Source: DATAFO01 sp046728935 | GTDB lineage: Bacteria > Actinomycetota > Thermoleophilia > Solirubrobacterales > 70-9 | Assembly: GCA_046728935.1 (NCBI GenBank) | Contig: JBKPFS010000050.1 | Span: forward strand, 1 to 27,865 | Direction: 5' to 3' | Length of the DNA stretch: 27,865 nucleotides | In this document: piece after piece, positions 13,363 to 20,086 of the stretch | Layout of the letters: each line of letters opens with the position of its first letter | Numbering within the stretch: the stretch's first letter is position 1 | Notes under the pieces: generated by a model | Database searches by the model: none | Seen by the model: the letters and a program-made list of their open reading frames with translations, nothing else | What the model was told of the DNA's origin: nothing | Program-made: the position numbers and the translations under genes

Positions 13363-13707
13363 ATGACACACACGCAGACAGCCAGCGAGCGGATCATCGA
13401 GGAGGTCACCTCGTGGCCTGGCGTCGTCGCCGGGCCGGGCCGCCGAGGGGAGCTCTCGCTCCGGGTAGGCCGCAGGGAGATCGGCCACCTGCACGGCAGC
13501 CACGCCGCCCACTTCTCGTTCCCGAAGCAGGTCTGGGCCGAGCTGCACGAGCAGGGGCGGATCGACTACCACCCCGTGTTCCCCGACCGCGAGGGCCCCG
13601 CCTCACGGGCGATCGAGGACGAGGCCGACGTGCGCGACGTGATCGCGCTGATGCGGCTCAACTACGACCGCGTCGTCGCCAACCACGGCCTCCCGGTCGA
13701 GGCCTGA
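13363..13707 (+). CDS. DUF5519 (luciferase-family-like) protein
   Basis: AAAGGAG precedes ATG 13363 by a few bases, 22 bp after the queA-like gene. The 114-residue protein has 'ITSWPGV'-like 'VTSWPGVVAGPGRRGELSLR', 'VGRREIGHLHGSHAAHFSFP', 'RIDYHPVFPD' and 'DVRDVIALMRLNYDRVVANH'. This pattern of an 'REIGHLHG' strand and a final 'LxRLNYxR' helix is that of the DUF5519 domain, often labelled luciferase family. No biochemical function is established for that family that I can apply here. It is probably cytoplasmic and probably the last gene of the SDR-queA unit. Confidence 0.75.
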   Translation: MTHTQTASERIIEEVTSWPGVVAGPGRRGELSLRVGRREIGHLHGSHAAHFSFPKQVWAELHEQGRIDYHPVFPDREGPASRAIEDEADVRDVIALMRLNYDRVVANHGLPVEA

Positions 13708-13713
13708 CGCCTA

Positions 13714-13738
13714 CGGCCGCGGCGGCCCGCCGCGGCCG
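13714..13738. terminator. Strong hairpin between convergent genes
   Basis: CGGCCGCGGCG (13714-13724) pairs perfectly with CGCCGCGGCCG (13728-13738) around a 3-nt loop. It lies 6 bp after the DUF5519 stop and 12 bp beyond the convergent PepSY gene's stop, so it is probably a bidirectional terminator without T tract. Confidence 0.6.
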
Positions 13739-13750
13739 CTCGCCTCGCGG

Positions 13751-14104
13751 CTATTCGGCGCCGTCGTCCGCCGACTCGCTGCCGTCGCCGGACTCGCTGC
13801 CGTCGCTCGAGGAGTCGATGACGCTGAAGTCGCGGTTGAGGTGCACGTCGACCTGCCGTCCGTCGTCGAGCGTGACGCCGACCTCGTAGTAGCCCTCCTC
13901 GTCGCCGACCTCGGTCTCGGTCACCTTGCCGCCGCCGGTCACGTCGAGGGCCGCCGCCTTGGCCCGGTCGAGCGCGCTGCCCGTGATCGGGTGGGAGGAG
14001 CCTTCGTCGTCGCCCCCGCCGGTTCCGAGCGCGACCCCCGCGCCTCCCGCAGCGAGGGCCAGGACGGCGCCGCCTGCGAGTAGGAACTTGGTTCGCTTGT
14101 TCAC
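13751..14104 (-). CDS. PepSY-domain exported or membrane-anchored protein
   Basis: GTG 14104 follows AAGGAGGT, an excellent ribosome-binding site. The 117-residue protein starts 'MNKRTKFLLAGGAVLALAAG', a signal or anchor segment (~7-28), then Gly/Asp-rich 'TGGGDDEGSSH'. A PepSY domain covers ~40-95: 'ITGSALDRAKAAALDVTGGG', 'VTETEVGDEEGYYEVGVTLD', 'GRQVDVHLNRDFSVI'. The tail is Ser/Asp/Glu-rich and disordered. Small PepSY proteins beside OmpR-type systems are frequent in actinobacteria and probably act as extracytoplasmic modulators. This gene carries the same 11-bp-phased repeat as the regulator gene (14151-14169), so it is likely controlled by that system. Confidence 0.85.
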   Translation of the reverse strand: MNKRTKFLLAGGAVLALAAGGAGVALGTGGGDDEGSSHPITGSALDRAKAAALDVTGGGKVTETEVGDEEGYYEVGVTLDDGRQVDVHLNRDFSVIDSSSDGSESGDGSESADDGAE

Positions 14105-14150
14105 TATCTACCTCCTTGCATGAGTTGTAGCGCAGGTTCTAGGGAGGCGG

Positions 14151-14169
14151 GGTGAAACGACGATGAAAG
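14151..14169 (-). promoter_or_regulatory. 11-bp-phased direct repeat upstream of the PepSY gene (OmpR-type box)
   Basis: On the coding strand: CTTTCATC-N3-GTTTCACC. Half-sites start 11 bp apart (plus-strand 14151 and 14162), the spacing typical of OmpR/PhoB-family sites. Nine bases downstream is TAGAAC (14136-14141), a possible -10, so the box would overlap the -35 region. Confidence 0.6.
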
Positions 14170-14185
14170 CCGCTCTCGCGCCCGT

Positions 14186-15562
14186 CTATGCCCCGTCCGC
14201 TGGGACGTCGATCCAGACGTCGGCCCCGCCGCCGGGGACGTTGCTCGCCGCGGCGCGACCGCCGTGGGCCCTGGCGATTGTGTCCACGATCGCGAGCCCG
14301 AGGCCCGTCCCGCCGCGCGCCCGGGCGGCGTCGGCGCGGCTAAAGCGCTCGAACGCCCGGCCGATGAACTCGGGCGGGAACCCGGCCCCCTCGTCGATGA
14401 CGTGGAGCTCGACCCGGCTTCCGTTGCGCCTGGACGACAGGCGAACCTCACCGCTTCCGTAGCGCAGGGCGTTGTCGACCATGCTCGTCAACGCCTGCTC
14501 GAGCCGAAGCCGGTCGCCGTCGAGCGCCCCGTCGGCTCCGTCCACCACGAGCGCTCGCCCCGCCTGGTCGGCACGAGCCCTGAACCGCTCGCCCACCGTC
14601 CCCAATAGGTCCGCGACCGAGACCCTCTCGCGGGTCACCGCCAGCTCGCCCTTCTCCGAGCGTGCGACGACGAGCAGGTCCTCGGCGAGCTGGATCAACC
14701 GGTCGATCTCCTCCGCGGCGGAGGCAATGGCGGCGCGAAGCTCCTTCTCCGTCGTCGCGTAGCGGAGCGCCAGCTCGAGCTCGGTCTTGTGGAGGGTCAG
14801 CGGCGTGCGCAGCTCGTGGCTGGCGTCGTCGACGAACCGCCGCTCGCGCTCGAGGGCGGCCTCGAGGCGGTCGAGCATCTCGTTCAGGGTCTCGCCAAGG
14901 CGCCGGAGCTCGTCCTCGGCCGGCGGCACCGGCAGGCGCTCGTCGGGGTCCGAGGCCGAGATCGCGGCCGCCCGGCGCCGCATCGCCTCCACGGGCCGCA
15001 GCGCCCGGCCGATCATCCAGTAGCCCGCCAGGGAGGCGAGCAGGAGCGCCGCCGGGCCGCCGATCTCGAGGCGAGTGCCGAGGCTCCCGAGCGCCTCGTT
15101 GCGGTCGCCGAGCGAGGAGCCCACGACCACCACCAGCTCGCCCTGCTCGGTGGAAGCCGGCGTCGCCAGCAGCCGGGCGGTGTCCTCGATTCCGGGGACT
15201 CCGTCGCGCTCGAAGAACGTGGTGCCGGCGGTCGCCTCGTCCAGGTTCGCGGGGGCGAGCACCGACTCATCCCCGAGCTGCGGCGTCGAGTCGACGACCC
15301 GTCCATCCGGGGTCAGGACCTGCGCGAAGGCCTCGTCGGACTCGATCAGGGCGCCCTCGTTCGAGCCTCGCAGGCCACGCTCATCGGAGTCACGGAGCAG
15401 GGCGGAGACGTCGCTGGCGCGCGAGCGCAGGCCGTTGTCGATCGACTCGTCGAGGCGCGCCTCGAGCTGCGAGTAGAGGAAGATGCCGACGCCCGCCAGC
15501 ACCAGCGCCATCACCGCGGCGAAGGCGAGGGTGACACGGATCCTGATCGGCACGCGCCTCAC
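14186..15562 (-). CDS. Membrane sensor histidine kinase, OmpR-system partner
   Basis: GTG 15562, 4 nt after the regulator's stop. The 458-residue protein has TM1 at ~8-30 ('VTLAFAAVMALVLAGVGIFL'), an extracytoplasmic sensor region (~31-165), TM2 at ~168-186, HAMP (~187-240), HisKA with H249 in 'FVDDASHELRTPLTLHKTEL', and HATPase with the N box 'MVDNALRYG', 'VIDEGAGFPPEFIGRAFERF' and 'GGTGLGLAIVDTIARAHGGR'. All catalytic boxes are intact. The stimulus is unknown; the extracytoplasmic region has no recognisable fold beyond an alpha/beta pattern ('FAQVLTPDGRVVDSTPQ'). It is co-transcribed with the regulator and probably with the PepSY gene. Confidence 0.93.
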   Translation of the reverse strand: MRRVPIRIRVTLAFAAVMALVLAGVGIFLYSQLEARLDESIDNGLRSRASDVSALLRDSDERGLRGSNEGALIESDEAFAQVLTPDGRVVDSTPQLGDESVLAPANLDEATAGTTFFERDGVPGIEDTARLLATPASTEQGELVVVVGSSLGDRNEALGSLGTRLEIGGPAALLLASLAGYWMIGRALRPVEAMRRRAAAISASDPDERLPVPPAEDELRRLGETLNEMLDRLEAALERERRFVDDASHELRTPLTLHKTELELALRYATTEKELRAAIASAAEEIDRLIQLAEDLLVVARSEKGELAVTRERVSVADLLGTVGERFRARADQAGRALVVDGADGALDGDRLRLEQALTSMVDNALRYGSGEVRLSSRRNGSRVELHVIDEGAGFPPEFIGRAFERFSRADAARARGGTGLGLAIVDTIARAHGGRAAASNVPGGGADVWIDVPADGA

Positions 15563-15566
15563 GCGA

Positions 15567-16256
15567 TCACCGCGCCCGCCGGCCTCCGTCCTCCCGCAGC
15601 CGGTAGCCGGCCCCGCGCACGGTCTCGATCGACTGGACCCCGAACGGCTTGTCGATCTTGCGGCGCAGGAAGCGGACGTAGGAGTCGACGACGTTGGAGC
15701 GGTTCTCGTAGTCGTAGTCCCAGGCGTGCTCGAGGAGCTGGAATCGCGAGAGCACCTCGCCGGGGCGGCGCATGAACGTCTCGAGGATCGCGAACTCCTT
15801 CGCCGAGAGCTCGATCTCGGCGTCCTCCCGCCACACCCGCCTGGTCGCGGGGTCGAGACGCAGGTCGCCGACCTCGAGCTCGGTTGGGCGCTCGACCGGT
15901 CCGCGACGCACGAGGGCCCTGAGGCGCGCGAGCAGCTCGGCGTAGGAGAACGGCTTGGTGAGGTAGTCGTCGGCCCCGCCGTCGAGGCCGGCCACCCGGT
16001 CGCGCACGGCGTCGCGGGCCGTCAGCATCACGATCGGCGACCACACCCCGTCCGCCCGCAGCCGGCGGCAGACCTCTAGGCCGTCGATGCCCGGGAGCAT
16101 CAGGTCGAGCACGATCGCGTCGTAGTCGGTGGCCTCCGCCATCCACAGCGCATCCTCGCCCTTGATCGCGACGTCGGCGGCGATTCCCTCGCGGCGCAGG
16201 CCGCGACGGATCAGGCTCGCCATCTTCACCTCGTCCTCGACGATCAGCACTCGCAT
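15567..16256 (-). CDS. OmpR-family response regulator
   Basis: I place the start at ATG 16256 ('MRVLIVEDEVKMASLIRRGL'), with GGGAG upstream; the upstream in-frame extension is not conserved-looking and includes the promoter. The 229-residue protein has receiver residues E8/D9, phospho-acceptor D51 ('DAIVLDLMLPGIDGLEV'), T79 ('VMLTARD') and K101 ('DDYLTKPFSYAELLARL'). The C-terminal winged helix is of the Trans_reg_C type: 'LSAKEFAILETFMRRPGEVL', 'RSNVVDSYVRFLRRKID', 'VRGAGYRLRE'. It is the cognate regulator of the kinase 4 nt downstream. Its own promoter carries two direct repeats at 11-bp spacing, suggesting autoregulation. Confidence 0.95.
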   Translation of the reverse strand: MRVLIVEDEVKMASLIRRGLRREGIAADVAIKGEDALWMAEATDYDAIVLDLMLPGIDGLEVCRRLRADGVWSPIVMLTARDAVRDRVAGLDGGADDYLTKPFSYAELLARLRALVRRGPVERPTELEVGDLRLDPATRRVWREDAEIELSAKEFAILETFMRRPGEVLSRFQLLEHAWDYDYENRSNVVDSYVRFLRRKIDKPFGVQSIETVRGAGYRLREDGGRRAR

Positions 16257-16289
16257 CCCAATGCTCCCGTCGACAAGCCTACGGCGAGA

Positions 16290-16308
16290 GATGAAAGGAG
16301 GATGAAAG
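16290..16308 (-). promoter_or_regulatory. 11-bp-phased direct repeat upstream of the response regulator gene
   Basis: On the coding strand: CTTTCATC-CTC-CTTTCATC, two identical octamers 11 bp apart. TAGGCT (16276-16281) follows after 8 bp and is a good -10. The arrangement suggests direct activation by the encoded regulator itself. Confidence 0.65.
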
Positions 16309-16366
16309 ACCGCATTCCCCATCGCAAAGCGCCATCCGGCGCCCCTCGCGGCGGCGGTTCACCCGC

Positions 16367-16385
16367 CTTTCACCGGCCTTTCATC
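16367..16385 (+). promoter_or_regulatory. 11-bp-phased direct repeat upstream of the lipoprotein gene
   Basis: CTTTCACC-GGC-CTTTCATC, octamers starting at 16367 and 16378, ~42 bp before the lipoprotein start. Same orientation relative to the gene as the copies before the regulator and the PepSY gene. Confidence 0.6.
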
Positions 16386-16426
16386 GCCGGTCGGGACGGT
16401 GGCGCAAATCGAGGAAGGGAAGCACC

Positions 16427-17200
16427 ATGTCCGTCCAACCGAGAGCGTTCCTCGCCATCGCCGGGCTCGCCGCCGCCCTGGGGCTCGCGGCCTGCGGCGG
16501 GGGCGATTCCACCACCACCGTCACCGCGGCCGGCGGCGCGGCATCCACGGCCCTTCCGCAGGGAAGCGAGCCGGTGGATCTCGATCCCGCCGACTTCACC
16601 ACCCGGATCGACAACCCCTACTGGCCGATGACGCCCGGCAGCAGGTGGGTGTACAGGGAGGCCGAGGACGGCTCCGTGATGCGGGTCGTGGTCACGATCA
16701 CCAACGAGACCAAGCGGATCGCCAACGGGATCGAGGCGCGGGTGGTCCACGACGCCGTGAGCGAGAACGGCCAGCCGGTGGAGATCACCGACGACTACTA
16801 CGCGCAGGACTCCGACGGCAACATCTGGTACCTGGGCGAGGCCACGGCCGAGTACGGGCACGGCAAGGTCGCCACCCGCGCCGGCTCCTTCGAGGCCGGC
16901 GTCGATGGCGCCCAGGCCGGGATCGCGCTGCCCGGCGAGCCGCAGCCCGGTCAGACCTACCGCCAGGAGTACTACGCGGGCGAGGCGGAGGACCGGGGTG
17001 AGGTCCTGAGCCTCGACGGCCAGGCGGAGGTCCCCTACGGGCACTTCGCCGACGTGCTCCAGACCAGGGACACCAACCCGCTCGAGCCGAAGGTCGAGGA
17101 GCAGAAGTTCTACGCCAAAGGCGTGGGGCCCGTGCTGACCCTCGACATCTCCGGCGCCACGGGGCGCGAGGAGCTGCTCACCTACACCCCGGGCGAGTAG
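16427..17200 (+). CDS. Secreted lipoprotein, unknown function
   Basis: GGAAGGGAAG precedes ATG 16427. The 257-residue protein has a lipoprotein signal peptide: positive start, hydrophobic 'FLAIAGLAAALGLAAC' and a lipobox LAAC with C23, followed by Gly/Ser/Thr-rich linker. The mature part (~45-257) begins 'DPADFTTRIDNPYWPMTPGS' and contains 'WVYREAEDGSVMRVVVTITN', 'DDYYAQDSDGNIWYLGE', 'QTYRQEYYAGEAEDRGEVLS' and 'EQKFYAKGVGPVLTLDISGA'. This is a beta-rich domain seen in many actinobacterial exported proteins of unknown function. It should be anchored to the outer face of the membrane. It is divergent from the OmpR-type regulator and shares its repeat-type promoter box. Confidence 0.85.
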   Translation: MSVQPRAFLAIAGLAAALGLAACGGGDSTTTVTAAGGAASTALPQGSEPVDLDPADFTTRIDNPYWPMTPGSRWVYREAEDGSVMRVVVTITNETKRIANGIEARVVHDAVSENGQPVEITDDYYAQDSDGNIWYLGEATAEYGHGKVATRAGSFEAGVDGAQAGIALPGEPQPGQTYRQEYYAGEAEDRGEVLSLDGQAEVPYGHFADVLQTRDTNPLEPKVEEQKFYAKGVGPVLTLDISGATGREELLTYTPGE

Positions 17201-17223
17201 CCGCACGGTTTCCCACGCGCGGT

Positions 17224-17254
17224 GGACCCGGCCCCGCCCGGCGGGGCCGGGTCC
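17224..17254 (+). terminator. Perfect 14-bp hairpin after the lipoprotein gene
   Basis: GGACCCGGCCCCGC (17224-17237) pairs perfectly with 17241-17254 around the loop CCG, 23 bp after the stop codon. No T tract, but this is the longest perfect stem in the window and separates the lipoprotein from the next kinase operon. Confidence 0.7.
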
Positions 17255-17278
17255 GCGTGGTCCGGTCGCCCCCGGTCC

Positions 17279-17298
17279 ACCCCCGCCGGTCGGGGGGT
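17279..17298 (+). promoter_or_regulatory. C-run/G-run inverted repeat 60 bp before the GAF kinase start
   Basis: CCCCCG (17280-17285) and CGGGGG (from 17291) face each other across CCGGT, centred near 17288 and 60 bp upstream of GTG 17348. A similar palindrome is centred the same distance upstream of fabD. Downstream, GATAGC (17336-17341) six bases before the GTG may be the -10. Confidence 0.5.
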
Positions 17299-17347
17299 TT
17301 GCGGCCTCGAGGCGTAACCCAGGGGCCTCGGCGGGGATAGCGCTGGC

Positions 17348-18490
17348 GTGAACAAGGAGCCACGCGGCACGGAATCCCTCGACGTCGTCGTCCGGCTCCT
17401 GTTCGAGCTGGGCGACGAGTCCGCCGAGGCGGATCGGCTGTACGACCGCATCTGCGAGGCGATGTGCCGGCTGACCTCGATGAAGCGGGCGGTGCTGCTG
17501 CTCTACGACCACGAGCGCAAGCTGGTGCTTCCCACCGGCAGCCACGGGGTGGAGCCGGATCTCCTCGCCCACATGTACGGCTCCCTCGAGGAGACCCCCA
17601 TCGCGCAGCGGGCCCTCGCCGAGGATGCGGTGATGACCACGTCCGACCTCGCCCGCGACGTGCCGGTCCGCTACGCGAGCATCCCGACCGTGATCGGCCT
17701 CACGTGCACCCCCGTCGCCGCGGGCGGGCGCCCGCTAGGGGTGATCTTCGCCGACGCGGGCGGGGACGAGATCGCCCTCGGCGACGACGAGGCGCGCACG
17801 ATGCGGGCGCTCGGGCGCACCGCGGCCCTCGCGACGACGGTCCGCGAGGCCACGGCCCAGCGCGAGCGCGGACGCCTGCTCCTGGAGCGTGTCGACCTCG
17901 CGCGCGACGTGCACGAGCGGGTGATCCAGCGCTTGTTCGGCGTCTCGATGGCGCTCGGCTCCGGCCGGGAGCTGTCGGCCGACGACCGCGAGCGCGGCGC
18001 GGCCGAGGTGGAGGCGGCGATCGGCGAGCTTCGCAACGCGCTCGAGCGCTCGCTCGAGCCCACCGACGAGCCGCGGCGGACGACGCTTCGGGGCGAGCTC
18101 GAGCGCCTCGATCGCCAGTACAAGCACCTTCCCCTGCGCGTGTGGTGGGAGCCCGAGGCGGTCGTCCCCGAGGGGCTCGAGCCGCTCGCGGTCTCGGTCC
18201 TGGGTGAGGCGCTTCGAAACGCCGAGAAGCACGCCGATCCGACCGAGGTGCGGGTGACGGTCGAGCGCGCGGGCGGCACCGTGGCGCTCGAGATCCGAAA
18301 CGACGGCCTTCGAGGCCGCAAGCCCGCAGGGCCGCCGGTCTCGGGCCTCGGGCTGCGGCTCGCGTCATACGAGGCGCTCCAGCGGGGCGGGATGCTCGAG
18401 TTCGGCCCCGACGAGGGCGCGTGGCGGGTACGGCTCGTGCTGCCGGTCGGCGACGCCGCCGCGGCGCTCGCCGGGAGGCCGGATGAGTAA
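17348..18490 (+). CDS. GAF-domain sensor histidine kinase (second NarL-type pair)
   Basis: The frame opens at GTG 17348 without a Shine-Dalgarno sequence, giving 380 residues and no membrane segment. An N-terminal GAF-like domain covers ~20-168 ('LTSMKRAVLLLYDHERKLVL', 'VIGLTCTPVAAGGRPLGVIF'). A HisKA_3 helix carries H189 in 'LARDVHERVIQRLFGVSMAL'. The HATPase domain has N box 'VLGEALRNAEKHA', then 'EIRNDGLRG' and 'GLGLRLASYEALQRGGMLEF'. The ATP lid is reduced compared with the kinase at 9646 (no classic DDGxGF). The LuxR-type regulator overlaps its end by 8 nt. A C-run/G-run palindrome precedes the gene and a similar one precedes fabD, suggesting the pair regulates both. Confidence 0.88.
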   Translation: MNKEPRGTESLDVVVRLLFELGDESAEADRLYDRICEAMCRLTSMKRAVLLLYDHERKLVLPTGSHGVEPDLLAHMYGSLEETPIAQRALAEDAVMTTSDLARDVPVRYASIPTVIGLTCTPVAAGGRPLGVIFADAGGDEIALGDDEARTMRALGRTAALATTVREATAQRERGRLLLERVDLARDVHERVIQRLFGVSMALGSGRELSADDRERGAAEVEAAIGELRNALERSLEPTDEPRRTTLRGELERLDRQYKHLPLRVWWEPEAVVPEGLEPLAVSVLGEALRNAEKHADPTEVRVTVERAGGTVALEIRNDGLRGRKPAGPPVSGLGLRLASYEALQRGGMLEFGPDEGAWRVRLVLPVGDAAAALAGRPDE

Positions 18491-19112
18491 GCCCGCGAAC
18501 GGCGGCACGCCCGAGGGGAGGGGGCTTCGGGTGCTGATCGTCGACGACCACGCGGTCGTCCAGTGGGGATTCCAGGTGCTGCTGGGACGCCAGCGCTGGG
18601 TCGATCGCTGCCTGGTCGCCTCCGACCCGGACGAGGCGCTCGAGCTGGCGCGCCAGCACGCTCCACAGGTGGCGCTCGTCGACCTCTTCCTGGGCGAGCG
18701 CTCCGGGGCCGAGGTGTGCGAATCGATCCGGGCCGCCTCCCCGACGACGAAGGTGCTGCTGATCTCCGGGGTCGGCTGGATCTCGCCGCAGGCGGCCAGG
18801 GCGGCCGGCGCCTCGGGCTTTGTCTCCAAGGACTGGCGCGCCGAGGAGGTGGCGATGGCGGTCCGCATGGTCGGCAAGGGAATGACCGTGTTCGCCCCGC
18901 GCGAAGAGGCACCCGCCGCGCCCCTCTCCGAGCGCGAGCGGGAGGTCCTCGAGCTGATGGCCGCGGGCGAGACCAACCGCGAGATCGCCGCCCGCCTCTA
19001 CCTCTCCCCGCACACCGTCAAGGAGCACACCAGCTCGCTCTACCGCAAGCTCGGCGCTCGCAACCGCGCCGAGGCGGTGCAGCGAGCCGAGCGCCTCGGA
19101 CTCACCCGCTAG
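18483..19112 (+). CDS. LuxR/NarL-family response regulator (second pair)
   Basis: Overlaps the kinase gene by 8 nt. The 209-residue protein has receiver residues D21/D22 ('VLIVDDHAVVQWGFQVLL'), phospho-acceptor D67 ('QVALVDLFLGERSG'), S95 ('VLLISGVG') and K116 ('GFVSKDWRAEEV'). The C-terminal helix-turn-helix is 'LSEREREVLELMAAGETNRE', 'LSPHTVKEHTSSLYRKLGAR'. The N-terminus has an extra ~14 Gly/Pro-rich residues before the first strand. The next gene, fabD, begins 98 bp downstream behind a palindrome similar to that upstream of the kinase. Confidence 0.92.
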   Translation: MSKPANGGTPEGRGLRVLIVDDHAVVQWGFQVLLGRQRWVDRCLVASDPDEALELARQHAPQVALVDLFLGERSGAEVCESIRAASPTTKVLLISGVGWISPQAARAAGASGFVSKDWRAEEVAMAVRMVGKGMTVFAPREEAPAAPLSEREREVLELMAAGETNREIAARLYLSPHTVKEHTSSLYRKLGARNRAEAVQRAERLGLTR

Positions 19113-19142
19113 CCCCCGCGCCCCATGGCGGCGGGGACCCAT

Positions 19143-19158
19143 CCCCCCGATCGGGGGG
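19143..19158 (+). promoter_or_regulatory. Perfect 16-bp palindrome CCCCCCGATCGGGGGG upstream of fabD
   Basis: The palindrome is centred at 19150.5, 60 bp before GTG 19211. TTCACC (19176-19181) and GTAGAT (19198-19203), 16 bp apart, form a plausible promoter just downstream. The layout is like that before the kinase at 17348, so a common NarL-type activator is likely. Confidence 0.55.
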
Positions 19159-19210
19159 TATCAGGGCGGATCGGGTTCACCGTCACCCCCGAGCGAGGTA
19201 GATCCCCTTC

Positions 19211-20086
19211 GTGGGCGGATCCGCCAACAAGCTTGCGCTGCTCTTTCCCGGCCAGGGGGTCGGGGATCCCGAGACACGACTCGCGGTCGAGGAGCTGCGC
19301 CCCGACCTGCTCGACCTCGCCGGCGAGCTCTGCGGCGACGACCCCTTCGAGCGCCTGGCCGAGGGCACCCGCTTTGCCCAGCCGGCGGTCTACTGCGCCT
19401 CGCTGGCGGGGTTCGAGCGTCTCGGCCGCCCCCAGGCCGACTTCTTCGCCGGCCATTCGCTGGGCGAGTTCGCTGCGCTCGCGGCCGCGGGCACGATCAG
19501 CGACCTCGCCGGCCTGCGGGTCGTGGCCGAGCGCGGGCGCCTGATGCAGGCCGCGGCGGCCAAGCCGCCGCCCGGCGGGATGCTCGCGGTGGGGGCCGAC
19601 CGCTCCGGCGCGGCCAGGCTGGCCGACCGCTTCGGGTTGACGGTCGCGAACGAGAACTCCCCCGCCCAGCTCGTGCTCTCGGGTCCGGAGAGCGGTATCG
19701 AGGCGGCCGAGGCGGCCGCGAAGGCCGACGGGGTTCGCGCCAAGCGCCTCGCGATCGCCGGCGCCTTCCACTCACCGGCGATGAGGCCCGCCGTGGCGCC
19801 GTTCCTGGCGTCGCTGGAGGAGGTCGAGTTGCGCCCGCCGAGCGCGCCCGTGATGTCGGGTCTCGTCGCGCGCCCGTTCTCCGCCGACATTCGCGAACTG
19901 CTCTCCGCCGCTCTCACCGGCCCCGTCAGGTGGCTCGAGGTGATGCGCGCGCTCGGCGAGCGAGGCGTTGGCCGGGTCATCGACGTGGGACCGGGGAAGG
20001 TCCTCGCGGGTCTTGCGAAGCGCTGTCTTGAGGGAGTCGAGGCGCAGACCGCGGCGGGCTCGGGCTTGGAGGCGGCCCATGCATAG
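19211..20086 (+). CDS. fabD: Malonyl-CoA:ACP transacylase
   Basis: Transfers malonyl from CoA to ACP, supplying extender units to FAS II. From GTG 19211 the 291-residue protein shows 'LALLFPGQGVGD' at the start, the nucleophile motif GHSLG with S83, and the catalytic histidine H187 in 'IAGAFHSPAMRPA'. Further family marks are 'GGMLAVGAD', 'VANENSPAQLVLSG' and the C-terminal 'VIDVGPGKVLAGL'. Length is slightly below the usual ~310. No Shine-Dalgarno is visible; the -10-like GTAGAT ends 7 nt before the GTG, so the mRNA is probably leaderless. It is the first gene of the FAS II operon; fabH overlaps its end by 8 nt. Confidence 0.95.
   Translation: MGGSANKLALLFPGQGVGDPETRLAVEELRPDLLDLAGELCGDDPFERLAEGTRFAQPAVYCASLAGFERLGRPQADFFAGHSLGEFAALAAAGTISDLAGLRVVAERGRLMQAAAAKPPPGGMLAVGADRSGAARLADRFGLTVANENSPAQLVLSGPESGIEAAEAAAKADGVRAKRLAIAGAFHSPAMRPAVAPFLASLEEVELRPPSAPVMSGLVARPFSADIRELLSAALTGPVRWLEVMRALGERGVGRVIDVGPGKVLAGLAKRCLEGVEAQTAAGSGLEAAHA

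Noticed and set aside
14338..14348. GGCTAAAGCGC, resembling part of the hairpin repeat
   Set aside because: It lies inside the sensor kinase gene, encodes conserved residues of the ATP domain ('FERFSRAD'), and lacks the rest of the element.
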